The position numbers were made by a program, and so were the translations under genes. The notes beneath the pieces were generated by a model. That model was not told the origin of the DNA. It did no database searches and saw nothing but the letters and a program-made list of their open reading frames with translations. This document shows, in pieces, positions 1-5,082 of a stretch of 5,082 nt of DNA. This stretch comes from Oligoflexales bacterium (lineage in GTDB: Bacteria > Bdellovibrionota_B > Oligoflexia > Oligoflexales > CACXFL01): NCBI GenBank assembly GCA_028282865.1, contig JANQHA010000569.1:1-5082 (forward strand). Direction: 5' to 3'. Numbering within the stretch: position 1 is the first letter of the stretch; each line of letters begins with the position of its first letter.

Positions 1-376
1 CGACGTAACGATCAACACCCCAAAACCAACGCATGGCAGTTAGTATGAAGCTGTATCTTAGAAATGGGTTAGGAAAAAATTTATAAAATTCGCTCATGAG
101 CTGTTGTTCTTGTCTTCTCATAATAGGAGCCATGAGTTCGGCTGTCATGCGACCCCTTTGGTAGGCGGAGCCGTTAAGCACTAATTGGTGGATGCCATAT
201 TTAGACTTATGGATAAGAAAGCTTTTAGAATGATCAGGTTTTTCAGCCAATAGATGAGTTGGTTTAGGAAGGGTAGCTAAGTGTAGTAAACAAACTCCGT
301 AGGTCATTGCTAACAGGATAGGCCCGAGCACTAATGAGCTGAAATGTTTTAGAAATAATTTCTTTAATAAAGCCAT
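1..376 (-). CDS. Membrane-anchored C45-family-like acyltransferase/hydrolase, N-terminal part (cut by window edge)
   Basis: An open minus-strand frame of 125 codons runs from an ATG at 374-376 to the window edge; an in-frame TAA at 389-391 rules out a longer start. The protein begins with a basic stretch (K5, K6, K10) and a hydrophobic segment at about residues 13-36, then becomes soluble. Cys29 has no good lipobox, so it looks like an N-terminal anchor with the rest in the periplasm, not a lipoprotein. Residues 69-75 read GSAYQRG, which resembles the G-S/T-x-Y-x-R-G signature near the start of C45 (penicillin acyltransferase-like) Ntn hydrolases. The later WGVDRYV also fits that family. The N-terminal-nucleophile Cys would lie beyond the window, so activity cannot be judged. 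The upstream GGGAA is only a poor ribosome site. The gene diverges from the ACP operon by 68 bp, suggesting joint control. The reading frame is likely real; the family call is moderate. Confidence 0.6.
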   Translation of the reverse strand, partial: MALLKKLFLKHFSSLVLGPILLAMTYGVCLLHLATLPKPTHLLAEKPDHSKSFLIHKSKYGIHQLVLNGSAYQRGRMTAELMAPIMRRQEQQLMSEFYKFFPNPFLRYSFILTAMRWFWGVDRYV

Positions 377-444
377 TTCCCGGCAATATTATCAGCCGAT
401 TAACCCATTGTCTCTCAATAGTTTTTGAGCTAGATTGATTCGTT
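377..444. promoter_or_regulatory. Divergent intergenic spacer with a weak candidate promoter for the ACP operon
   Basis: This 68-bp AT-leaning gap separates two start codons facing away from each other, so promoters for both genes should lie here or inside the opposing gene. On the plus strand TTGTCT (408-413) and TAGATT (431-436) are 17 bp apart and each matches the sigma-70 consensus at four of six positions. Initiation there would give a very short or absent leader. A small inverted repeat, CTCAA (414-418) and TTGAG (425-429), lies in the spacer of that promoter and could be an operator half-site pair, but five-base arms can arise by chance. No clear Shine-Dalgarno sequence precedes the ACP start. 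Confidence 0.25.
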
Positions 445-741
445 ATGACGAAAGATAAGGACGCATTACTAGTAGAAGTGGTTGATCTCATTGTAGATTC
501 CTTAAACCTTCATTTTGTCGATAAGTCCGAGATCCGTCCTGATACCCAGTTAGCGGGGGAAGGTTTAGGGCTCGACTCTATTGATATCTTAGAAATCGTC
601 GTCGGTGTTGAGAAACGCTACAATGTGAAGATTCAAAGTGCCGAAGAGGGTAAGAAGGTTTTTGCAACCGTCGGATCTATATTAGATTTTATCGGAGAAA
701 ATCGAGGAGTATCTGGTGATCTCGTCCAACCTCAACTCTAA
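445..741 (+). CDS. Acyl carrier protein (phosphopantetheine-binding)
   Basis: A 98-residue protein with the four-helix carrier-protein pattern. Residues 42-49 read GLDSIDIL, with Ser45 as the expected 4'-phosphopantetheine attachment site. An acidic helix II follows, and the ending KKVFATVGSILDFI is the usual last helix. It would carry acyl or polyketide intermediates as thioesters in the cytoplasm for the synthase encoded next. The form P-D-T-Q-L-x-G-E-G-L-G-L-D-S-I-D resembles carrier proteins of specialised type II systems (aryl polyene or flexirubin-like) more than housekeeping AcpP, whose core is DSLD. The ATG start is forced by an in-frame TGA at 436-438. No strong ribosome site is visible. 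Its last 26 bases overlap the start of the ketoacyl synthase, so the two are probably translationally coupled. The carrier-protein identity is firm; the pathway is inferred from the neighbours. Confidence 0.92.
   Translation: MTKDKDALLVEVVDLIVDSLNLHFVDKSEIRPDTQLAGEGLGLDSIDILEIVVGVEKRYNVKIQSAEEGKKVFATVGSILDFIGENRGVSGDLVQPQL
705..709 (+). promoter_or_regulatory. Shine-Dalgarno site fixing the GTG start of the ketoacyl synthase
   Basis: AGGAG lies six bases before the GTG at 716-718, inside the end of the ACP gene. It is the strongest ribosome site in the operon. It supports a GTG start with a 26-base overlap over any later start. Confidence 0.75.
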
Positions 742-1951
742 TCAAGAGAACGAGGTGTATGTCACAGGGGTCGGTGTCGTCGCTCCCAGTGGCATTGGTA
801 GTGATTGTTTATGGCGCCGAGCTCTAAGCAATCAAACTTGTATTCGAGCAGGTGAAGATAACCAATTTGTCGGCCGGGTTTCAGCTGATAACCTAGCCGA
901 ATTATCAAACCGTATTATTGAATCGGAACAGTGGTCACGGTTGAGAAGCTCGGACCTTGATATCGCGCCGAGTCCAGCTCATCTCATGGCGTTTGCTGCT
1001 ATGAGCGAAGCGATGACTCAGGCGGGATGGTCACACCTCGGTCCTGACGACGGTCTAATACTTGCGACCACCACTGGGTTAGTCACTGGTTGGGAGTCGG
1101 AATTGGGCCATTTTTTAAATGAACAAGCTGATGACCCCAAGCTTGCAGATTGCATGCGCTATCAGGGCCTTGGCTGTATCTTACAGCATCTTGCCGCTAG
1201 TCAGAATTTCTCCGGTCAGACCCGACTAATTACTACTGCCTGTGCCGCTGCGACTCAGGCGCTGATTTTGGCGCATCAATGGATTCGGTCTGGAAGGGTG
1301 AAGCGGTGTTTGGTCGGAGGGGTTGAGGTATTGTCAAACCTTACAATAAGAGGGTTTGATAGCTTTCAACTGCTATCGGACGGTGTTTGCAAGCCTTTTG
1401 ATCAGAATAGAAATGGAATTAATTTGGCAGAAGGTGCTGGGTTTTTGTGCTTAGAGTCTGATGCTAGCCCTAATAGGTTAGCCAAGTTATGTGGCGGCGG
1501 GATCGCAGCGGATGGTTATCATATGACTGCCCCCGATCCCCAAGGGTCCGGCTGTGCTTCAGCTATGTCTCTTGCTCTTAAGCATGCAGGGATTGATGCG
1601 GACATGATTGATTGGATTCATGCTCACGGGACAGGGTCACCTCATAACGATGTTTCTGAGGCTGCTGCTATTCTAAAGGTGTTTGGAGATCGCGGTATTG
1701 CTGTTTCCTCGACTAAAGCGATTCATGGCCATATGTTAGCTGCTTCGGGTGCGGTTGAAAGTGTGTTGTGTGTAATGGCACTGGTGAATCAAGTGATGTT
1801 AGGAACCGCAAAAATCGAAACCCAGGATCCTACGATCAACTTGGAGGTGAATAGAGACTCCTGCGACCGCTCTATGAATTATATTTTAAAAAGCACTCTG
1901 GGATTCGGTGGTTCTAATGGCGCAGTTGTATTCTCGCGGGTGACTAGATGA
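716..1951 (+). CDS. Beta-ketoacyl-ACP synthase, KAS II/type II polyketide type (KS-alpha)
   Basis: A 411-residue thiolase-fold condensing enzyme of normal full length for the FabF/KAS II group. It should join an acyl chain to malonyl-ACP by decarboxylative Claisen condensation. The N-terminus carries VYVTGVGVVAPSGIG. The nucleophile is Cys176 in TTACAAAT. The two histidines are His304 in HAHGTG and His339 in STKAIHGHM, with Lys334 in place, and the C-terminal LGFGGSNGA loop is intact. The complete Cys-His-His set predicts an active enzyme. The HGTGT-x-x-ND and TGH consensus stretches are slightly altered (HGTGSPHND, HGH). The GTG start is chosen for the AGGAG six bases upstream. Overlap with the ACP before it and an ATGA overlap with the inactive partner after it argue for a KS/CLF heterodimer acting on that ACP. 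Its place in an aryl polyene or flexirubin-like pathway is inference. Confidence 0.92.
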   Translation: MISSNLNSNQENEVYVTGVGVVAPSGIGSDCLWRRALSNQTCIRAGEDNQFVGRVSADNLAELSNRIIESEQWSRLRSSDLDIAPSPAHLMAFAAMSEAMTQAGWSHLGPDDGLILATTTGLVTGWESELGHFLNEQADDPKLADCMRYQGLGCILQHLAASQNFSGQTRLITTACAAATQALILAHQWIRSGRVKRCLVGGVEVLSNLTIRGFDSFQLLSDGVCKPFDQNRNGINLAEGAGFLCLESDASPNRLAKLCGGGIAADGYHMTAPDPQGSGCASAMSLALKHAGIDADMIDWIHAHGTGSPHNDVSEAAAILKVFGDRGIAVSSTKAIHGHMLAASGAVESVLCVMALVNQVMLGTAKIETQDPTINLEVNRDSCDRSMNYILKSTLGFGGSNGAVVFSRVTR

Positions 1952-2715
1952 GTTTGAGATCTGATGTATTTTTAATTGACTATGAATTGGTGGAGTCAGG
2001 TAGGGAACAACCCTACCTTTCCAAGCCAAAATTCCGCCGTGCCAGCCGAGGGATGATCATGACTTATGTTGCAGTTGAGTCGCTATTAGAGCGTAGCTGG
2101 CAGCTAAAAGAGCTGATCTCTGAGCAGCGGTTAGGGGTTGTTGTTGGTACTAGCCAAGGTGAGCTAGAGATAACGAAGAACTTTCTAACGACGCTTGTCA
2201 AATCAGAAACTGCTAGACCTATCCTTTTTCAAAATAGCCTGCATAATGCAGTGCTTGGTTTTCTTAGTATAGAGTTTGGGATTAAGGGAGCATCGATGAC
2301 CGTAAGTAATGGTAGCTACTCGGGAGAAGATGCTGTAGCGACTGCGCTGGATTTTTTGCGAGCGGATTGGTGTGACGCCTGCATTGCTATCGGTTGGGAT
2401 ACCAAGGTAAACTCATTTGAAAAGGTTTGGGCTGCGCTCGACCCTGAGAATGTCAAGCGGGGGGAAGGTGCCGGTGCTCTATTATTAGTGAACCAATCCG
2501 GGTTAAACCGACTTTCGGCAAGGTCACCGATTACCCGGGTAGTTGAGGTTGAAACTGGAGGCAAAATTGCCAAAAGCACCGGCCAATACATAGACTATTA
2601 CGATTCAAATGGAATTGCCTCCTTTAGCCGATTGCTTGAAGTCACTCCTCACGCATGTGAAATTCAGATCGGAAAACCAAATGGCAGTAGCCGCTTTGTT
2701 CTTGGGCCGATATGA
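1948..2715 (+). CDS. Ketoacyl-synthase-like chain length factor (half-length, catalytically dead)
   Basis: A 255-residue protein that resembles only the N-terminal half of a ketoacyl synthase, matching the short 'ketoacyl-synt_2' / chain-length-factor class known from aryl polyene clusters (ApeC type). QNSLHNAVLGFLSI (residues 95-108) resembles the typical S-V-H-N-A-x-x-G stretch of that class, and KRGEGAGALLLV (170-181) is the usual synthase strand and turn. At the active-site position the sequence is SNGSYSG (120-126), so Ser123 stands where Cys belongs. No HGTG or TGH histidine motif follows. It is therefore not expected to condense by itself but to pair with the preceding synthase and shape the chain-length tunnel. 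It starts in an ATGA overlap with that gene, with GGGTGA at 1938-1943 as a possible ribosome site, which would give coupled, near-equal amounts. The family call is good; the exact partner role is inferred. Confidence 0.8.
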   Translation: MSLRSDVFLIDYELVESGREQPYLSKPKFRRASRGMIMTYVAVESLLERSWQLKELISEQRLGVVVGTSQGELEITKNFLTTLVKSETARPILFQNSLHNAVLGFLSIEFGIKGASMTVSNGSYSGEDAVATALDFLRADWCDACIAIGWDTKVNSFEKVWAALDPENVKRGEGAGALLLVNQSGLNRLSARSPITRVVEVETGGKIAKSTGQYIDYYDSNGIASFSRLLEVTPHACEIQIGKPNGSSRFVLGPI

Positions 2716-3356
2716 TGATAGATTTTTTTGGCCCATGTATTAGGTCTATTCCGACATCTGATAAGTCGGTCATTTATTTAACCTTCGATGATGGTCCTGA
2801 TCCTGAGGTAACACCTGCGGTTTTGGATCTACTAGAAAAGCATCAGGCTAAAGCTACTTTTTTTATGGTGGCTGATAGAGCTAGGCGATGTAGCACTATT
2901 GTCTCAGAGGTTGTTGCTGCCGGTCATGCGATCGGTAATCACTCCTTGGACCACGATACCCGCTACTTTTTTTATTCTTACAGCAAAATAAGCGATTGGA
3001 TTCGCCGCAGTGAAGAAGCCTTTGGCGATCTGCTTGGTCGTCAAACAGTAGGTTTTAGATCGCCAGCGGGGGTTCAGACCCCGCAGTTACACAGGGCTTT
3101 ACGAACTCTTGGGATGCCTCTAATTCACTGGGAGACGCGTTTTTTTGATTCAACTTTTAGGTGGAAAAAATCATCTGCTCTAGCTTCTTTGAACCAAGCT
3201 CGGCCGGGGCAGGTAGTGTTGCTTCATGACCTCCAAAAACCTAAGCACGCGAGCCAATTTCTTGATACATTGGACGCATACCTGAATAAAGGCCGAGAAA
3301 TTGGGCGTTCTTTTAAAGAAATTACTTCAGAAGATATTTCCCGGTGTAAAAAATGA
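2712..3356 (+). CDS. NodB-fold polysaccharide deacetylase family protein, no signal peptide
   Basis: A 214-residue carbohydrate esterase 4 domain with nearly all family motifs. TFDDGP (residues 24-29) holds the catalytic base and a metal-binding Asp. HSLDH (77-81) gives the two metal histidines. RSPAG (116-120) is motif 3. VVLLHD (168-173) supplies the C-terminal His172. Motif 4 is weak: Asp146 is followed by Ser rather than the usual Trp. The family removes N- or O-acetyl groups from sugars with a divalent metal. Unlike most cell-wall deacetylases it has no signal peptide or membrane segment, so it should act in the cytoplasm, perhaps on a glycolipid or an acylated product of the preceding genes. 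It begins in an ATGA overlap with the chain length factor; a second in-frame ATG at 2715 is equally possible. The fold call is firm; the substrate is unknown. Confidence 0.88.
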   Translation: MMIDFFGPCIRSIPTSDKSVIYLTFDDGPDPEVTPAVLDLLEKHQAKATFFMVADRARRCSTIVSEVVAAGHAIGNHSLDHDTRYFFYSYSKISDWIRRSEEAFGDLLGRQTVGFRSPAGVQTPQLHRALRTLGMPLIHWETRFFDSTFRWKKSSALASLNQARPGQVVLLHDLQKPKHASQFLDTLDAYLNKGREIGRSFKEITSEDISRCKK

Positions 3357-3359
3357 TAG

Positions 3360-3365
3360 TATAGT
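3360..3365 (+). promoter_or_regulatory. Candidate -10 box for thrS
   Basis: TATAGT matches the sigma-70 -10 consensus at five of six positions and starts four bases after the deacetylase stop codon. Only a poor -35 (TTTCCC, 3337-3342) lies at 17-bp spacing. A separate promoter makes sense for a housekeeping gene, but read-through from the operon is possible because no terminator hairpin is visible in the 39-bp gap. Confidence 0.3.
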
Positions 3366-3381
3366 GGCACTGTTTATGACG

Positions 3382-3386
3382 AAAGG
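3382..3386 (+). promoter_or_regulatory. Shine-Dalgarno site for thrS
   Basis: AAAGG lies nine bases before the ATG at 3396-3398 and supports that start. An ATG at 3376 is out of frame. The leader in this gap is too short for a T-box or an attenuator. Confidence 0.5.
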
Positions 3387-3395
3387 CTCCAAATC

Positions 3396-5033
3396 ATGGA
3401 AGTGGCAGATAATCCAACATTGTATAAAATTCGACACTCGCTTGCACACATTCTCGCTCAGGCTGTGAAGCAAAAATTTCCAGAAGCGAAGCTTGGTTTT
3501 GGTCCCCCCACAGATACCGGGTTTTTTTATGATTTTGATTTTGGCTCCGAGGTTTTGAACGAGTCGGATTTAAAAGATGTCGAAAAGATTATGAAGAAAA
3601 TCATTCGCCAGCGCCAGTCGTTTGAGAAGAACGAATGCGATATCGACGGTGCGGTTGCCAAACTGCAGGATGCTAACGAGCCGTATAAGGTAGAGAATGC
3701 GCAGAACCTAGCAGAGCGGGGGGTGGAATCTTTTTCTTTTTATGAAAACGGTCCGTTTTTAGATCTATGCGAAGGCCCCCATGTCGAAAATACCGGCGAT
3801 TTAAAAGATGCAGCCTTTAAATTAGATCGTATTGCTGGCGCTTATTGGCTTGGTGACGAGAAAAATAAGATGCTTACCAGGGTCTATGCCTTAGCTTATG
3901 AAAAAAGAGCGGATTTGGACGACTATCTCAAGCGTCGACAGCTTGCTCAAAAGTTTGACCACAAGAAGCTTGGTAAAGAACTCGACATCTATACTCAAAA
4001 TGATTTGATTGGTAAGGGCCTAATCTTATGGATGCCTAACGGTACCATCATTCGTAACGAGATTGAGAAATATGCCTGCGAGATGGAGTTTAAGTATGGC
4101 TACAAACGGGTCTCGACTCCGCAGATAGCTAAGTCCGACCTTTATAAGAAGTCGCAGCATCTACCCGCATACCGCGAGTCGATGTTTCCGCCGATGGTAG
4201 TGGAAGAGGAGGGTGCTGAGCCCACCGAGTACTACTTACGACCTATGAACTGCCCACATCATCACTTAATCTTCGATTCTAGGGTGCGCAGTTACCGGGA
4301 ACTCCCGCTACGTTACGCCGAATACGGTACTAATTACCGGTATGAGCAGTCTGGAGAACTTTCGGGGCTTATCCGTGTCAGGTGTATGACGCTTAACGAT
4401 GCTCATATCTATCTGACCCATGATCAGTTTAAAGATGAGTTTCGTAGCATTATGAAACTCTACCAAGAATTTTACGATACTTTTAAATTAAGTGGTTACT
4501 CCTTCAGACTATCGATTCGAGGTGATGATAATAAAGATAAGTTTAAGGGTGATGATGCCATGTGGACCCGGGGTGAAACCTTGCTCGCGGAGGTCATGGA
4601 TGAGCTCGGAGTCGAGTACTATGTCGGTGAAGGTGAAGCGGCATTTTATGGCCCGAAGGTCGATATCCAATTTAAAAATTTGATGGGTCGTGAAGAAACG
4701 GTATCTACTATTCAGGTCGATTATCTAAGCCCGATTAACTTTGGTCTCAAATATATTGATGAGCATGGTAATGAGCAGGATCCTCTGATCTTACACCGTG
4801 CACCACTTTCTACCCACGAAAGATTTATCAGCTTTCTCCTGGAGTACTACGGCGGTGCTTTCCCGACCTGGTGTGCTCCGGTTCAAGTAGCTATGATACC
4901 TGTGAACGAAAATTGCCATCAGTTTGCAGATGAATTAAAACAGCGCTTACACAACGAGATGATCCGCGTCGAGGTCGATACTTCGGCAAATAGTTTTAAC
5001 AAAAAGATTAGAACCAACACCGTCCGCAAGTGA
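3396..5033 (+). CDS. thrS: Threonyl-tRNA synthetase (ThrS), TGS-less, C-terminus broken
   Basis: A cytoplasmic class II synthetase that charges tRNA-Thr. The N-terminal editing domain, which removes mis-added serine, shows HSLAH (residues 14-18) and the Cys125/His129 pair in CEGPH. The catalytic core follows. Its zinc ligands appear to be Cys286 (MNCPHH), His337 (DAHIY) and His467 (LHRAP). Motif 2 is around YRYEQSGELSGLIRVR (314-329) and motif 3 around HRAPLSTHERF (467-477). The anticodon-binding domain starts near residue 492. Only 13 residues precede HSLAH, so the usual ~60-residue TGS domain is absent. The open frame ends at residue 545, about halfway through the anticodon domain; family members continue for roughly 45-60 more residues. 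The stop at 5031-5033 coincides with a sharp jump in GC, so the native gene is probably longer and the true end is missing from this sequence. The identity is certain; the 3' end is not. Confidence 0.95.
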   Translation: MEVADNPTLYKIRHSLAHILAQAVKQKFPEAKLGFGPPTDTGFFYDFDFGSEVLNESDLKDVEKIMKKIIRQRQSFEKNECDIDGAVAKLQDANEPYKVENAQNLAERGVESFSFYENGPFLDLCEGPHVENTGDLKDAAFKLDRIAGAYWLGDEKNKMLTRVYALAYEKRADLDDYLKRRQLAQKFDHKKLGKELDIYTQNDLIGKGLILWMPNGTIIRNEIEKYACEMEFKYGYKRVSTPQIAKSDLYKKSQHLPAYRESMFPPMVVEEEGAEPTEYYLRPMNCPHHHLIFDSRVRSYRELPLRYAEYGTNYRYEQSGELSGLIRVRCMTLNDAHIYLTHDQFKDEFRSIMKLYQEFYDTFKLSGYSFRLSIRGDDNKDKFKGDDAMWTRGETLLAEVMDELGVEYYVGEGEAAFYGPKVDIQFKNLMGREETVSTIQVDYLSPINFGLKYIDEHGNEQDPLILHRAPLSTHERFISFLLEYYGGAFPTWCAPVQVAMIPVNENCHQFADELKQRLHNEMIRVEVDTSANSFNKKIRTNTVRK

Positions 5034-5082
5034 GCAGCGGCCCGACTGGCGCAGGCGGAGGCTGGCACTCATCCCGACACCG
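5021..5082. other. GC-rich tail with abrupt composition break, probable chimeric or assembly junction
   Basis: Bases 5034-5082 have 37 G or C in 49 (about 76%), against 18 in 50 (36%) for 4971-5020. The step falls where the anticodon domain of ThrS stops making sense, so the breakpoint is probably between about 5013 and 5034. In the thrS frame the bases after the TGA read AAARLAQAEAGTHPDT, which looks like coding sequence from a high-GC organism but not like ThrS. A minus-strand frame is also open across the tail. No inverted repeat, IS end, tRNA or att-like sequence is visible. An assembly or read chimera is the simplest explanation; a real insertion or rearrangement is less likely. Confidence 0.6.

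Noticed and set aside
264..491. 75-residue minus-strand open frame spanning the divergent spacer
   Set aside because: It overlaps the ACP start and lies in a different frame from the C45-like gene. Its low-complexity Ser/Thr-rich start looks like no protein family.
2316..2591. 91-residue minus-strand open frame inside the chain length factor gene
   Set aside because: It is antisense to a well-supported gene, with no ribosome site or recognisable domain; a shadow frame.
3357..3395. Possible terminator or T-box leader between the deacetylase and thrS
   Set aside because: The gap is only 39 bp and shows no GC-rich hairpin followed by T residues. It is far too short for a T-box.
4492..4683. 63-residue plus-strand open frame inside thrS
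   Set aside because: It lies within the conserved catalytic core of ThrS in another frame and has no family features; a shadow frame.
5034..5082. GC-rich tail as an insertion-sequence end or sequencing adapter
   Set aside because: I see no terminal inverted repeat or target duplication, and it does not match the common Illumina adapter start that I know. A chimeric junction is simpler.
1..5082. CRISPR array, tRNA, rRNA or long direct repeats
   Set aside because: Reading both strands showed no regularly spaced repeats and no RNA gene signatures; apart from short gaps the window is filled by protein-coding genes.

Overview
The window looks like a short bacterial (probably metagenomic) contig of moderate GC. 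Genes are closely packed, with ATGA start/stop overlaps typical of bacterial operons. The threonyl-tRNA synthetase is the best lineage marker. It lacks the N-terminal TGS domain, and its wording reminds me of Verrucomicrobiota-like enzymes. That placement is from memory only, and other Gram-negative groups remain possible.

Layout. Bases 1-376 hold the first 125 codons of a minus-strand gene that runs off the left edge. It encodes a membrane-anchored protein whose start resembles the C45 (acyl-CoA:6-aminopenicillanate acyltransferase-like) autoproteolytic hydrolase family. A 68-bp divergent spacer follows. Bases 445-3356 are a four-gene plus-strand operon in which every gene overlaps the next: an acyl carrier protein, an active-site-complete beta-ketoacyl-ACP synthase, a half-length catalytically dead ketoacyl-synthase-like protein (chain-length-factor type), and a NodB-fold polysaccharide deacetylase with no signal peptide. 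After a 39-bp gap comes thrS (3396-5033). The last ~50 bases are a GC-rich tail (37 of 49 bases, against 18 of 50 just before) that cuts thrS off in mid-domain and is probably a chimeric or assembly junction.

How the genes may work together. The ACP carries the growing chain. The ketoacyl synthase and its inactive partner would form a KS/CLF heterodimer that elongates it. This is the core of type II polyketide/fatty-acid-like systems such as aryl polyene, flexirubin/dialkylresorcinol and related polyene lipids. The deacetylase and the divergent membrane-anchored C45-like protein could trim or transfer acyl groups on the product. No ketoreductase, dehydratase, AMP ligase, thioesterase, phosphopantetheinyl transferase or aromatic-acid starter enzyme is inside the window, so the product cannot be told and the cluster must continue to the left if it is complete. 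ThrS is a housekeeping neighbour and probably has its own promoter.
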